DNA of 64,000 bases from Methylovulum psychrotolerans (GCF_002923755.1 NZ_PGFZ01000007.1:2141-66140); one strand, 5' to 3'; positions 27,429 to 37,612 are shown, counted from the first letter of the stretch. The notes: a model not told the origin generated them from the sequence alone. Numbers and translations: made by a program.

Positions 27429-28646
27429 ATGAAAGAAATTTTTGATGTGGTGATCATAGGCGGCGGTATGGTCGGGGCGGCTGTGGCCTGCGGTTTGGGT
27501 GGCAGCGCCCTGAAAGTCGCGGTAATCGAGGCTTCGCCGCCCGTGCCGTTTGCCCCGGAGCAGGCGCATGACCTGCGGGTGTCCGCCCTGAGCATCGCTT
27601 CAAAAAACATTTTGGCCACGGTCGGGGCGTGGGAGGGGCTGGTGGCGCGGCGCGTCTGCCCGTTCCGTAGGATGCGGGTTTGGGAGACGGCGGGCGACAC
27701 CGAATTTTGCAGCGACGACATTCATTATCCTGAATTGGGCTATATTGTCGAGAACCGTGTCACTCAATTGGCGTTGTTGGAGCGTTTGCAGGCCTTTGCC
27801 AATATCGAATTGATGTGTCCGGCGACTATTAAGTCGATAGATTACGCGCCTGGGCGTTTGAGCGAGGTGGAACTGGAGGACGGGCGGATATTGTCGGCAC
27901 GGCTTTTGGTCGCGGCGGACGGCGGGCAATCCCGGGTCCGGCAAGCGGTCGGTTTGGGGGTGACCAGTTGGGATTATGACCAGCATGCGTTGGTCATTTA
28001 TATAGAAACCGCTTATGGGCAGCAGGATATTACTTGGCAGCGTTTTGTGCCCAGTGGCCCGCAGGCGTTTTTGCCCTTGACCGGGCATTTTGGTTCGATC
28101 GTTTGGTATCACTCGCCGGACGAAGTCAAACGCCTAAAAGCGTTGCCGTTGGCGGAACTTAAGGATGAATTGGTGGCGGCTTTTCCCGATTGTCTGGGGC
28201 AAGTGGAGCAGGTGTTGGCGGCCACCAGTTTTCCGTTGAAGCGCCAGCACGCCCAGCATTACATTAAAGCAGGGGTGGCGCTCGTGGGCGATGCCGCGCA
28301 TACCATCAATCCGCTGGCGGGGCAGGGGGTGAATATCGGCCTGTTGGATGCCGCCGCCCTGGCGGAGGTGTTGGTGGGGGCGGTCAAAAAAGGCCAAGAT
28401 ATCAGCGATGTTGCGGTGCTTAAGCGTTACGAGCAGTTGCGCCGCCATGAAAACCTAAAAATGATGACGGTCATGGATGTATTTTATCAAGTGTTCAGCA
28501 ACGATGTTTTGCCGGTCAGGCTGTTGCGTAATTTGGGTTTGGGTTTGGCGGAGCGGGTTTTGCCCGCCAAACATATCGTTATGCGCAATGCGATGGGCTT
28601 GGCGGGTAATTTGCCTAAGCTTGCCAAGGCCGAGCCGATTCTTTAA
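27429..28646 (+). CDS. UbiH/UbiF family ubiquinone-biosynthesis hydroxylase
   Basis: 405 residues from the ATG at 27429 (a TTG three codons earlier is less likely). FAD-dependent monooxygenase: N-terminal dinucleotide fold VVIIGGGMVGAAVACGLG (~9-26), the DG motif ARLLVAADGGQSRVRQAVG (~157-175), and GDAAHTINPLAGQGVNIGL (~285-303) that closes the flavin site. This family hydroxylates the benzenoid ring in ubiquinone synthesis; the C-terminal FSNDVLPVRLLRNLGLGL resembles UbiF/UbiH, but which ring position it acts on cannot be decided here. Divergent from the GltB-like gene (253-nt gap), and 23 nt upstream of the Rpn-like nuclease. Probably peripheral to the inner membrane within the Ubi complex. 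Confidence 0.88.
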   Translation: MKEIFDVVIIGGGMVGAAVACGLGGSALKVAVIEASPPVPFAPEQAHDLRVSALSIASKNILATVGAWEGLVARRVCPFRRMRVWETAGDTEFCSDDIHYPELGYIVENRVTQLALLERLQAFANIELMCPATIKSIDYAPGRLSEVELEDGRILSARLLVAADGGQSRVRQAVGLGVTSWDYDQHALVIYIETAYGQQDITWQRFVPSGPQAFLPLTGHFGSIVWYHSPDEVKRLKALPLAELKDELVAAFPDCLGQVEQVLAATSFPLKRQHAQHYIKAGVALVGDAAHTINPLAGQGVNIGLLDAAALAEVLVGAVKKGQDISDVAVLKRYEQLRRHENLKMMTVMDVFYQVFSNDVLPVRLLRNLGLGLAERVLPAKHIVMRNAMGLAGNLPKLAKAEPIL

Positions 28647-28669
28647 GCGGATTCGGGCGGGGGATAGGT

Positions 28670-29665
28670 ATGAAGCACCGTATTGATCCGAAAGTGGATT
28701 GCGTTTTTAAGGCGTTGTTGGGCGCGGTGGAAACCCGCAATTTGTTGGTGCATTTTTTAAATGCTTTGCTGGGCGATGATTTGCCAGCGCCGATCCGCGC
28801 GGTGGAGTTGCTCAACCCGTATAACGGCAAGGAGACGCTTGACGACAAGGTCAATATTGTTGACGTGAAGGCGGAAGACAGCGAGGGCAATCTCTATCAG
28901 ATTGAGATCCAATTGCTCAACCATCGTCATTTGCCGGCGCGTATGTTGTACACTTGGGCGGATTTATATAGCCAGCAACTTAAGGAAGGGCAGCGGTACG
29001 GTTTGCTCCAGCCGACGTATTCGGTTTGGCTGTTGGATAAGGCAATGCTGCCTGATGACGGGTGCTATTTGCGCGATTATCAGTGGCGCGACCGTGAGGG
29101 GCGGCGGTTATTGGAACACGGCGGCATTTGGTTGGTCGAATTGGGCAAGTTTGACGTACCAAGCGTTACGAACGAACAGCAGCGTTGGCTGCGTTTTTTT
29201 AAACATGGCGGGCAATTGGATGATGTGCAGTTGCCCGACTGGATGTCTACCCCAGAAATGGAGCAAGCGATGAGTGTCTTAAGGCAATTTTCGGAAAAAG
29301 AACGCGATTACCATGCGTACCAATCTCGGCAAAACGCCTTGCGCGTGCAGGCTGATATTGATTATGAGTTGGAGGAGTTGCGCCAAACTAAAGAAGAGCT
29401 GCTTCAGATTAAGCAAGCTAAGATTGATGCCGAGCGGGAGAAGCTGGCCGCCGAGCAGGAGCGGGAAGTCGCTGAGCAGGAGAGGCAAGCCGCCGAGCGG
29501 GAGCGGGAGATTGCCGAGCAAGAGAAGCTAGCCGCCGAGCAGGAGCGGCAGCTTGCTGAACAGGAAAAGGTCGTCGCCCAACAAAAAGCGGCAGTGGCCG
29601 AGCGCGAAAAACTGGCGGCGCAAGCCGAGTTGGCACACTTAAAAGCGTTATTGGGCCAGCGATAA
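28670..29665 (+). CDS. Rpn/PDDEXK-family nuclease-transposase with long heptad tail
   Basis: 331 residues. The N-terminal ~220 residues match the recombination-promoting nuclease / PD-(D/E)XK transposase family: MKHRIDPKVDCVFKALLGA, then the putative active site D65 (VNIVDVKAED) and E79-x-Q81 (YQIEIQ), followed by LPARMLYTWADLYSQQLKEG. From residue ~254 to 323 there are about ten heptads of the form AEQERxx/AEREKLA, a charged coiled coil or single alpha-helix. Such proteins are widespread, often in many copies and acquired by transfer. GGGGGAT lies upstream of the ATG, 23 nt after the UbiH-family stop. Function in the cell is unclear; DNA cleavage is expected from family knowledge only. Confidence 0.85.
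   Translation: MKHRIDPKVDCVFKALLGAVETRNLLVHFLNALLGDDLPAPIRAVELLNPYNGKETLDDKVNIVDVKAEDSEGNLYQIEIQLLNHRHLPARMLYTWADLYSQQLKEGQRYGLLQPTYSVWLLDKAMLPDDGCYLRDYQWRDREGRRLLEHGGIWLVELGKFDVPSVTNEQQRWLRFFKHGGQLDDVQLPDWMSTPEMEQAMSVLRQFSEKERDYHAYQSRQNALRVQADIDYELEELRQTKEELLQIKQAKIDAEREKLAAEQEREVAEQERQAAEREREIAEQEKLAAEQERQLAEQEKVVAQQKAAVAEREKLAAQAELAHLKALLGQR
29429..29638 (+). repeat. Degenerate 21-bp tandem repeats encoding the heptad tail
   Basis: About ten imperfect 21-base units (gcc gag cag gag cgg ... pattern) encode seven-residue units AExExxx in frame. Length variation by whole units would keep the frame. Confidence 0.8.
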
Positions 29666-29689
29666 AATGGCGGTGAAATAAATTAATAG

Positions 29690-29717
29690 TTGCACAAAAA
29701 AAATCTGTTGATATAAT
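29690..29717 (+). promoter_or_regulatory. Promoter of tRNA-Val(GAC)
   Basis: TTGCAC (29690-29695) and a perfect TATAAT (29712-29717) with 16-nt spacing, ending 24 nt before the tRNA. Confidence 0.7.
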
Positions 29718-29741
29718 AGACGGCCTTGAAGTTACAACTTC

Positions 29742-29818
29742 AGGCGCGTAGCTCAGTTGGTTAGAGCACCACCTTGACATGGTGGGGGTCGTTGGTTCGA
29801 GTCCAATCGCGCCTACCA
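29742..29818 (+). tRNA. tRNA-Val (anticodon GAC)
   Basis: 77 nt with encoded CCA. Acceptor AGGCGCG/CGCGCCT, D-arm GCTCAGTTGGTTAGAGC, anticodon stem CCACC/GGTGG around TTGACAT (anticodon GAC), T-arm with GTTCGAGTCC. The second valine isoacceptor in this window. Confidence 0.97.
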
Positions 29819-29827
29819 GATTTTCTT

Positions 29828-29852
29828 AAGCACTGCAACGCAGTGCTTTTTT
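29828..29852 (+). terminator. Terminator between tRNA-Val and thrS
   Basis: AAGCACTGC and GCAGTGCTT pair around AAC and continue into a T run, 9 nt after the tRNA and 33 nt before the thrS ATG. It may end the tRNA transcript or act as an attenuator in the thrS leader. Confidence 0.85.
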
Positions 29853-29884
29853 ATTGCACAGAAATTAATCGAATAGACTCAAAA

Positions 29885-31792
29885 ATGCCAGTCATTACTC
29901 TTCCTGATGGTTCTCAGCGTGATTTTGCACAAGCTGTAACGGTTATGGATGTTGCCAAATCGATAGGTTCCGGTTTGGCGAAGGCGACGCTGGCAGGTAA
30001 GGTTGACGGTCGGTTAGTGGATGCCAGTTATCTGATTGACGACGCTGTCAGTCTGCAAATCATTACCTCCAAAGACCCTGAAGGGCTGGACGTTATCCGC
30101 CATTCTACGGCGCATCTTCTCGCCCATGCGGTCAAGCATCTGTTTCCCGAAGCGCAAGTCACTATAGGGCCGGTCATAGAAAACGGTTTTTATTATGACT
30201 TCGCCTATCAACGCCCCTTTACCCCTGACGATTTGGCCGCCATTGAGGCGGAAATGCAGCGTCTGGTGGCTCAAGACCTTCCCGTTAAGCGTTTGGTTTT
30301 GCCCCGGGATGAGGCAAGCGGCTTTTTTCGTGGCTTAGGCGAGCATTACAAAGCCGAAATCATTGATGCCATCCCTGCCGATCAAGATTTGTCTTTGTAC
30401 GAGCAAGCCGACTTTACCGATTTGTGCCGTGGCCCACACGTTCCCAGTACCGGGAAACTAGGGGCTTTCAAACTCATGAAGGTTGCTGGGGCTTACTGGC
30501 GTGGCGATGCAAATAATGCCATGTTGCAGCGTATCTATGGTACGGCTTGGCTGGATAAAAAAGCCTTACAAGACTATTTGCACCGCTTGGAAGAAGCGGA
30601 AAAACGCGATCACCGTAAGTTGGCGAAAACATTAGATCTATTCCATAGTCAAGAAGAAGCGCCTGGAATGGTATTTTGGCATGAGAAAGGTTGGGCGTTA
30701 TACCAGCAAGTCGAGCAGTATATCCGTGCCAAATTGCGTTTGAACGGTTATGCCGAAGTCAAAACCCCGCAATTGGTTGACCGCTCCTTATGGGAGAGGT
30801 CTGGGCATTGGGATAAGTTCGGCAGCATGATTTTTACCACCCATTCGGAAAACCGCGATTACGCGATTAAGCCGATGAACTGCCCTTGCCATATCCAGAT
30901 ATACAATCAAGGCTTGAAAAGTTACCGGGATTTGCCGATCCGTTTGGCGGAATTCGGTTCTTGTCACCGTAACGAGCCGTCGGGTACTTTGCACGGTTTG
31001 ATGCGGGTTCGCAATTTCGTTCAAGATGATGCCCATATCTTCTGTACTGAAGGCCAGATCCAAGCAGAGGTTGCCACTTTTATTGACTTGCTGTTTGCGG
31101 TTTATAAAGATTTTGGTTTTGAAGAGGTTATTATCAAGCTATCGACCCGTCCGGAAAACCGCGTCGGTGACGATGCCGTTTGGGACAAGGCCGAAGCCGC
31201 CCTGCAACTGGCGTTGGACAGCAAAGGCTTGGCTTGGGACTTGCAGCCCGGCGAAGGGGCATTTTATGGCCCTAAAATCGAATTCTCTTTAAAAGATTGC
31301 ATCGGTCGGGTCTGGCAATGTGGTACTATCCAAGTTGACTTCTCCATGCCTAGCCGTTTAGATGCCGTGTATATTGCCGAAGATGGTTCCAAACAAGTGC
31401 CGGTGATGCTGCACCGGGCTATTTTGGGGTCTTTAGAGCGTTTTATCGGCATCCTGATTGAACAACATGCGGGAACGTTTCCGGCTTGGTTGGCTCCCGT
31501 GCAAGCCGTAGTGATGACCATTGCCGACCGCCATCATGCGTATGCGGGGCAGGTAGCGGATAGTCTTGCGCAGCAAGGTTTCCGGGTCAAAATAGATTTG
31601 AGAAATGAAAAAATAGGATTTAAAATCCGCGAGCACTCTATGCAACGCATACCGTATCTGGTCATTATCGGTGACAAAGAATTAGAACAACAAACAGTTA
31701 CGGTGCGGACGCAAAAAGGTGACGATTTAGGCAGTCTGACAATCCATGAATTTACCGAACAGTTAAAACATACGGTTGCAGACAGAAAATAA
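29885..31792 (+). CDS. thrS: Threonyl-tRNA synthetase
   Basis: 635 residues from the ATG at 29885 ([14 protein letters not shown]); the frame is open upstream across the tRNA, which cannot be coding. Order: TGS domain (1-60), editing domain with [10 protein letters not shown] (~73), class II catalytic core with Zn ligand C333 in [10 protein letters not shown], the motif 2 loop region [16 protein letters not shown], motif 3 near [13 protein letters not shown], and the anticodon-binding domain (~535-635). Charges tRNA-Thr with threonine in the cytoplasm. First gene of the thrS-infC-rpmI-rplT-pheST-ihfA cluster, 23 nt before the infC start. Length agrees with the E. coli enzyme (642). Confidence 0.97.
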   Translation: MPVITLPDGSQRDFAQAVTVMDVAKSIGSGLAKATLAGKVDGRLVDASYLIDDAVSLQIITSKDPEGLDVIRHSTAHLLAHAVKHLFPEAQVTIGPVIENGFYYDFAYQRPFTPDDLAAIEAEMQRLVAQDLPVKRLVLPRDEASGFFRGLGEHYKAEIIDAIPADQDLSLYEQADFTDLCRGPHVPSTGKLGAFKLMKVAGAYWRGDANNAMLQRIYGTAWLDKKALQDYLHRLEEAEKRDHRKLAKTLDLFHSQEEAPGMVFWHEKGWALYQQVEQYIRAKLRLNGYAEVKTPQLVDRSLWERSGHWDKFGSMIFTTHSENRDYAIKPMNCPCHIQIYNQGLKSYRDLPIRLAEFGSCHRNEPSGTLHGLMRVRNFVQDDAHIFCTEGQIQAEVATFIDLLFAVYKDFGFEEVIIKLSTRPENRVGDDAVWDKAEAALQLALDSKGLAWDLQPGEGAFYGPKIEFSLKDCIGRVWQCGTIQVDFSMPSRLDAVYIAEDGSKQVPVMLHRAILGSLERFIGILIEQHAGTFPAWLAPVQAVVMTIADRHHAYAGQVADSLAQQGFRVKIDLRNEKIGFKIREHSMQRIPYLVIIGDKELEQQTVTVRTQKGDDLGSLTIHEFTEQLKHTVADRK

Positions 31793-31802
31793 TAGTATTT
31801 TT

Positions 31803-31807
31803 GGAGG
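31803..31807 (+). promoter_or_regulatory. Shine-Dalgarno of infC, defines AUC start
   Basis: GGAGG followed by eight bases and ATC at 31816. The layout GGAGGATTAAGGT-ATC closely parallels the E. coli infC initiation region, which uses AUU. Confidence 0.75.
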
Positions 31808-31815
31808 ATTAAGGT

Positions 31816-32340
31816 ATCGCTGCTAAAAAAGATGAAACTCGTCTGAATGACATGATCACCGCCAGACGGGTGAGGGTAACCGGCGCAGATGGGGAGGCGT
31901 TAGGGATTATCTCTTTAGATGAAGCCAAACAACTTGCGTATGCGGCAGACTTGGATTTAGTGGAAATATCGCCAAATGCGGATCCTCCGGTTTGCAAAAT
32001 AATGAACTATGGCAAATTTCAGTTTGAGCAAAATAAAAAACTGCAAATTGCCAAGAAAAAACAAAAGCAGATTCAAGTTAAGGAAATCAAATTCAGGCCG
32101 GGTACGGATGAAGGCGATTATCAGGTTAAGTTAAAGAGCCTAATTAAGTTCCTTAATGACGGCGATAAAACCAAGATTACCGTTAGGTATCGCGGGCGCG
32201 AAATGGCGCACCGTGAAATCGGTATGGACCAGCTGAAGCGTATCGAAAAAGACTTGGAAGAAATCGCCATTGTCGAGCAGTTCCCTAAATTGGAAGGGCG
32301 GCAAATGATTATGGTCATGGCGCCCAAAAAGAAAAAGTAA
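31816..32340 (+). CDS. infC: Translation initiation factor IF-3, non-canonical AUC start
   Basis: 174 residues if started at the ATC codon at 31816. The first in-frame ATG is 12 codons later (31852) and has no ribosome binding site, whereas GGAGG stands 8 nt before the ATC. Family length (about 175-180) and E. coli AUU precedent support the ATC start. Such codons let IF-3 repress its own translation, since it rejects non-AUG/GUG/UUG starts. The sequence is classic IF-3: [68 protein letters not shown] and the PKKKK end. It prevents 30S-50S joining and checks the initiation codon. Between thrS and rpmI. Confidence 0.93.
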   Translation: MAAKKDETRLNDMITARRVRVTGADGEALGIISLDEAKQLAYAADLDLVEISPNADPPVCKIMNYGKFQFEQNKKLQIAKKKQKQIQVKEIKFRPGTDEGDYQVKLKSLIKFLNDGDKTKITVRYRGREMAHREIGMDQLKRIEKDLEEIAIVEQFPKLEGRQMIMVMAPKKKK

Positions 32341-32479
32341 GGGTAAGCCCCTTACCCGCCAGTGCCGGACGCGCTGGGTAAACGTGCCTTAGGGCGCCGT
32401 TAATTCTTCAGGGCCATGCATTTTGCCTTGTTGGGTTATATCTCAGGGATTTTGTATTTTTAATTATTGGAGCAAACAA
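32341..32479 (+). promoter_or_regulatory. rpmI-rplT leader, possible L20-responsive structure
   Basis: 139 nt between infC and rpmI. GGGTAAG/CTTACCC forms a hairpin at once after the infC stop, followed by a GC-rich stretch that can fold further. No T tract. In E. coli L20 represses rpmI-rplT through a leader in this place; a similar role here is inference from synteny. Confidence 0.35.
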
Positions 32480-32677
32480 ATGCCAAAAATAAAAACTAAC
32501 CGCGGTGCCGCCAAGCGTTTCAGACGCACTGGCAACGGCGGCTTTAAGTGCGGCCAGTCGCACCGCCGTCATATCTTGACGAAAAAGACCACCAAAAGAA
32601 AAAGACAGTTGCGTAAGCCTGCTGCCATTCATCCATCTGATCTGCGTATGGCGATACGCATGATGCCCTATAGTTAA
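32480..32677 (+). CDS. rpmI: 50S ribosomal protein L35
   Basis: 65 residues from the ATG at 32480 ([18 protein letters not shown]), preceded by TTGGAGC. Very basic, with the typical [17 protein letters not shown] and the end RMMPYS. A component of the large ribosomal subunit. 11 nt before rplT, with which it is co-translated in other bacteria. Confidence 0.97.
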   Translation: MPKIKTNRGAAKRFRRTGNGGFKCGQSHRRHILTKKTTKRKRQLRKPAAIHPSDLRMAIRMMPYS

Positions 32678-32688
32678 GGAGCTTATTC

Positions 32689-33051
32689 ATGCCTAGAGTA
32701 AAACGTGGTGTCACAGCCAGAGCCAGACACAAAAAAGTCTTAAAACAAGCGAAAGGTTATTATGGTGCGCGTAGCCGCGTCTACCGCGTCGCTAAACAAG
32801 CGGTTATTAAAGCCGGACAGTATGCTTACCGCGACCGCAAACAAAGAAAACGCCAATTCCGCGCGTTATGGATTGTCCGTATTAACGCCGCTTCGCGTAT
32901 TTATGGCATTTCCTATAGCCGTTTGATCAATGGCTTGACTAAAGCCAATGTTGCTATAGACCGTAAAGTGCTGGCCGATATTGCCGTGCGTGATATTGCC
33001 GCCTTCGGTGAGATAGCTAAAATTGCTATCGCCAATCAAAGCAAACCTTAA
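32689..33051 (+). CDS. rplT: 50S ribosomal protein L20
   Basis: 120 residues: [55 protein letters not shown], ending in a C-terminal globular region. L20 assembles early on 23S rRNA and can bind its own mRNA leader to repress synthesis. AAGGAG lies in the spacer after rpmI. Followed by a strong hairpin before pheS. Confidence 0.97.
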   Translation: MPRVKRGVTARARHKKVLKQAKGYYGARSRVYRVAKQAVIKAGQYAYRDRKQRKRQFRALWIVRINAASRIYGISYSRLINGLTKANVAIDRKVLADIAVRDIAAFGEIAKIAIANQSKP

Positions 33052-33074
33052 TCGGCCTTAACGCGTCGGTCTTG

Positions 33075-33107
33075 GCCTAGCCACCCCTTTCGGGGCGGCT
33101 AGGCTTT
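33075..33107 (+). terminator. Hairpin between rplT and pheS
   Basis: GCCTAGCC-A-CCCC and GGGG-C-GGCTAGGC pair around TTTC and are followed by only three T. Likely a terminator or attenuator separating the ribosomal-protein genes from pheST; no Phe-rich leader peptide was found between it and pheS. Confidence 0.65.
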
Positions 33108-33159
33108 AGGTGTTAAGCCAAACCATAAAAATCCCTTCTCCACTCATACAGCGAGCTAA

Positions 33160-34182
<1,023 letters not shown>

Positions 34183-34199
34183 GCAGGAACTTATCCGAC

Positions 34200-36575
34200 A
34201 TGCAAATTAGTGAAGCCTGGTTAAGGGAATACGTCAATCCGGCCATCAGCACCCAAGAATTGGTCGCCCAATTGACTATGGCAGGCCTTGAGGTCGATTC
34301 GGTCACCCCTGCCGCCGCTGTGTTCAGCGGCGTGGTCATTGGCGAAGTGTTGGCGATGGTACAGCACCCTGATGCTGACCGTCTGCGCGTCTGCCAAGTA
34401 GAGGTAGGGACGGGCGAGCCTTTGCAAATCGTTTGCGGGGCAAGCAATGTCCGCGTCGGCTTAAAAATTCCGGCGGCTTTATGCGGTGCGGTGTTGCCGG
34501 GCGATTTTAAAATCAAAAAATCCAAGTTGCGCGGTGTTGAGTCGTTCGGCATGTTATGCTCGGAGAAAGAATTAGGTTTGGCGGCGGATGCCCACGGCCT
34601 GATGGAATTGTCCGCCGACGCGCCGGTCGGTGTCGATATCCGTGAGTTTTTGGCTTTGGACGACCAACTGATTGAAGTTGACCTGACCCCTAACCGGGCC
34701 GATTGCCTGAGCGTCGAAGGTATCGCCCGCGAAGTCGCGGTGTTGAACCGTATGGATTGGTCGGCGTTGCCGATGGCGGTTTTGGCGGTAACGGAAGCGG
34801 ATGCTTTGACGGTGGCGGTGGAAGCGACGGACGCTTGCCCTCGCTATTTGGGGCGGCTAATTACTGGCGTTAATGTCAAGGCCGAAACGCCGCTATGGAT
34901 GCAAGAGCGCCTGCGCCGTTCCGGGGTGCGTAGTTTGGGTCCGGTAGTTGACGTCACTAATTATGTGCTATTGGAATTGGGTCAGCCTTTACATGCCTTT
35001 GATGCCGATAAGCTGGAAAGCGGCATAACTGTCCGTTGGGCCAGAGAGGGTGAAGATTTGGCCTTATTGAATGGCCAGACCATTACTTTGGACGGCGAAG
35101 CTTTGGTCATCGCCGATGCCAAGCAGCCTTTGGCGTTGGCGGGGGTGATGGGCGGCAGTGCTTCGGCGGTCAGCGACAGCACCCAAAATGTGTTTTTGGA
35201 ATGCGCGTTTTTTACCCCGTACAGCATCGCCGGTAAAGCCCGCCGCTTTGGCCTGCATACCGATTCTTCGCACCGTTTTGAACGCGGCGTCGATGCGACC
35301 TTACAAGACCGTGCCATTGCGCGGGCAACCCAATTGATAGTCGACATTGCCGGCGGTAGCGTCGGCGGCATTACCGAGGTCACCACGGCGGCTACCTTAC
35401 CGCAACGTCCGGCGATTTTGGTCAGACGGCAGCGCATCGAAAAAATCTTAGGCATGGTGCCTGACGATGCCGTGGTGCTGGATATTTTCCAACGTTTAGG
35501 GATGGTGGTGCTTGCCGAAGCCGACGGCTGGCAAGTTACCCCGCCCGGTTTCCGGTTCGATATTGCCATCGAAGCCGATTTAATCGAAGAAATCGCGCGT
35601 ATTTACGGCTATAACCAGTTACCGAGCAGCAGTCTGTTAATGCGGGCGGACTTAGGTAAGGCCACTGAAAGTGTTCTGGATATCAGCCGCGCTGCCGATG
35701 TGTTAGTGGACAGGGGCTACCAGGAAGCCATCACCTATAGCTTTGTTGACGAAGACATCCAAAAAGCGGTGGCACCCGATGATGACGTTATCCGCCTGAA
35801 AAACCCGATTTCTTCTGAGTTGGCGATCATGCGCACCACTTTATGGTGTGGCTTGTTGAAGGCGGCGTTATATAATACTAACCGCCAACAAAGCCGGGTC
35901 AGGTTGTTTGAAACTGGCCTGCGTTTTGTGAAAAGCGGCGGCGTTACCCATCAGCAACGCCGTTTGGCAGGTTTGGCCTTAGGGAGTGCCTTGCCTGAGC
36001 AGTGGGGCGAAACCACGCGTAAACTGGACTTTTTCGACATTAAGGCCGATGTCGAGGCATTGTTCGCCTTAACAGGCCGTACCGTGCGTTTTGCCGCCGC
36101 CACCCACGCTGCCCTGCATCCGGGGCAATGTGCGCAGGTTTTGTCGCTGACGGGTGATGTGGTCGGCTGGCTGGGGATGTTGCATCCGACGCTGGAAAAG
36201 CAATTGGGCTTTGACACCCCGGTCTTTTTGTTTGACTTTGACCAAGCCTTATTGCTGGATAAGCAAGTGGCGGCTTTTAAGCCGTTATCGAAATTCCCGT
36301 CGGTACGGCGGGATTTGGCTTTGATTGTCGAAGAAGAAGTCACTGCCGATGCCGTCAGCCTCTGTATTCAGGCGTGCGGCGAACCGATGTTGCAGAATGT
36401 GGTCATTTTTGACATTTATCGCGGCAAAGGGGTTGCAGAAGGCAGCAAAAGCGTGGCGTTAAGCCTGCATTTACAAAATGATTTACAAACGCTAACCGAT
36501 GCTGAGATTGACGCGATAGTAAGCCGAATCTTGGCCAGATTGACTAATCAAATCCATGCAAAATTGAGGGACTAA
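34200..36575 (+). CDS. pheT: Phenylalanyl-tRNA synthetase beta subunit
   Basis: 791 residues, close to the E. coli length (795). N-terminal EMAP-II-like tRNA-binding domain (~40-150, HPDADRLRVCQVEVG), B3/B4 editing region (~205-390, HRFERGVDATLQDRAIARAT), B5 domain (~400-475), a catalytically inactive class II-like core, and the C-terminal anticodon-binding FDX-ACB domain (~695-791, FKPLSKFPSVRRDLALIVEE). Works with PheS to charge and proofread tRNA-Phe. Four bases separate its stop from ihfA, as in many gammaproteobacteria. Confidence 0.97.
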   Translation: MQISEAWLREYVNPAISTQELVAQLTMAGLEVDSVTPAAAVFSGVVIGEVLAMVQHPDADRLRVCQVEVGTGEPLQIVCGASNVRVGLKIPAALCGAVLPGDFKIKKSKLRGVESFGMLCSEKELGLAADAHGLMELSADAPVGVDIREFLALDDQLIEVDLTPNRADCLSVEGIAREVAVLNRMDWSALPMAVLAVTEADALTVAVEATDACPRYLGRLITGVNVKAETPLWMQERLRRSGVRSLGPVVDVTNYVLLELGQPLHAFDADKLESGITVRWAREGEDLALLNGQTITLDGEALVIADAKQPLALAGVMGGSASAVSDSTQNVFLECAFFTPYSIAGKARRFGLHTDSSHRFERGVDATLQDRAIARATQLIVDIAGGSVGGITEVTTAATLPQRPAILVRRQRIEKILGMVPDDAVVLDIFQRLGMVVLAEADGWQVTPPGFRFDIAIEADLIEEIARIYGYNQLPSSSLLMRADLGKATESVLDISRAADVLVDRGYQEAITYSFVDEDIQKAVAPDDDVIRLKNPISSELAIMRTTLWCGLLKAALYNTNRQQSRVRLFETGLRFVKSGGVTHQQRRLAGLALGSALPEQWGETTRKLDFFDIKADVEALFALTGRTVRFAAATHAALHPGQCAQVLSLTGDVVGWLGMLHPTLEKQLGFDTPVFLFDFDQALLLDKQVAAFKPLSKFPSVRRDLALIVEEEVTADAVSLCIQACGEPMLQNVVIFDIYRGKGVAEGSKSVALSLHLQNDLQTLTDAEIDAIVSRILARLTNQIHAKLRD

Positions 36576-36579
36576 CTAA

Positions 36580-36876
36580 ATGGCATTAACAAAAGCAGAT
36601 TTTGCTGAAAAATTGTTTGACGAACTGGGGTTGAACAAACGCGAAGCTAAAGAAATGGTGGAACTGTTTTTTGAAGAAATTAAAAGTTCTTTAGAGCAAG
36701 GCCAGCAAGTAAAAATTTCCGGTTTCGGCAAGTTTGAGTTGCGTGACAAAAGCAGCCGCCCCGGCAGAAACCCCAAAACGGGTGAAGAAATACCGATTAC
36801 CGCCCGACGGGTAGTGACCTTCAGATCCGGCCAAAAACTCAAAGCCCGTGTCGAAGTGTACGCCGGTGCCGAATAA
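36580..36876 (+). CDS. ihfA: Integration host factor alpha subunit
   Basis: 98 residues: [34 protein letters not shown] and the DNA-bending arm [20 protein letters not shown]. Length and the pheT-ihfA order identify IHF alpha rather than HU. With IHF beta (not in the window) it sharply bends specific sites and aids recombination, replication and sigma-54 transcription. Its start is only 4 nt past pheT, indicating co-transcription. Confidence 0.96.
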   Translation: MALTKADFAEKLFDELGLNKREAKEMVELFFEEIKSSLEQGQQVKISGFGKFELRDKSSRPGRNPKTGEEIPITARRVVTFRSGQKLKARVEVYAGAE

Positions 36877-36985
36877 GCTTTACCAGCTTATGTCCGTAGA
36901 GGACAAGGGCCGTTAAGCAGGTTTAACCCTATAGGCCTGATAGTCAGATGGGGTTTATAGGCTTGCCGACGGCCTGATATTCCCG

Positions 36986-37024
36986 CATAAAAAAGCCCCA
37001 AGGTTATCCCGATAGCCTTGGGGC
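36986..37024 (-). terminator. Terminator of the small helical periplasmic protein gene
   Basis: GCCCCAAGG-TTAT and ATAG-CCTTGGGGC pair around a short loop; on the minus strand the stem is followed by TTTTTT. It could also weakly serve ihfA from the other side. Confidence 0.85.
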
Positions 37025-37056
37025 CTAAGTCAAAAGCCTGTTATGGGCCTTCGAAA

Positions 37057-37404
37057 TTATAACGATTTATACAAATCTAACGCTTTTTGCAATTCGCTGG
37101 CTGATTTTTGCACATCGCCTTTGTTGGCTGAAATTTGCCCTTGCACAACGTTATCGTTAGCTTGTTTCACGATAGCATCATGGCCGCTGATTTTTTCAGA
37201 CGCTGTACGCGCCGCTTTCAAATGTAAACGGGCGGCAGAGAAGTCGCTTTTATTGACTTCTTCCAAGGCTTTTTCAACATGCGCAATGGTTGCGGCTGTG
37301 TCAGAAACCGCACCTTTTGCCGCTTCTTCGGCGACTGCAAAGGTGCTGGCACCTAAAGACATCGCCATGAAGCAAGCCAGCGCAGTTTTTTTAATGATAT
37401 TCAT
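37057..37404 (-). CDS. Small helical periplasmic protein, SmbP-like
   Basis: 115 residues with a signal peptide (ALACFMAMSLGASTFAVA, cleavage near residue 25). The mature ~90 residues are helical, Ala/Lys/Glu-rich, with heptad-like spacing: ATIAHVEKALEEVNKSDFSA and ARLHLKAARTASEKI. Size, export and helical repeats recall the small metal-binding protein SmbP of ammonia oxidisers, but there are only three histidines and no mature cysteine, so strong copper binding is not evident. A structured leader is present at 37438-37489 and a terminator follows. Probably monocistronic. Function unresolved. Confidence 0.7.
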   Translation of the reverse strand: MNIIKKTALACFMAMSLGASTFAVAEEAAKGAVSDTAATIAHVEKALEEVNKSDFSAARLHLKAARTASEKISGHDAIVKQANDNVVQGQISANKGDVQKSASELQKALDLYKSL

Positions 37405-37437
37405 AAATGTGAAAAGCCTTTAATTTAAATGTGGATT

Positions 37438-37489
37438 AGGGGAGGGTTGGTGCCAGGCTCCTAACGGAGCAAATGGCAACCAGCCCCTA
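37438..37489 (-). promoter_or_regulatory. Structured element upstream of the SmbP-like gene
   Basis: An outer imperfect stem (AGGGG..GGTTG.TGCCA with TGGCAACC.GCCCCT) encloses an inner perfect hairpin GCTCC-TAAC-GGAGC. It ends 33 nt upstream of the ATG at 37404, so it may be a 5' leader structure; it is also downstream of the LRR kinase and could be that gene's terminator, but there is no T tract. Confidence 0.45.
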
Positions 37490-37612
37490 TGATAACGTAT
37501 TAATGGCAGAGCCACCTGATTAATTGCTCTAGAAGGTGTCTTTGCTGGCGGTAAAGGCCGCATGGCTGTTGACGGGTGTCTTGGCAGCGGAAAATGTCTA
37601 TCTATTTAGACG

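Noticed and set aside
29429-29638. CRISPR-like repeat array
   Set aside because: Units are degenerate 21-mers without spacers and are fully explained as coding heptads.
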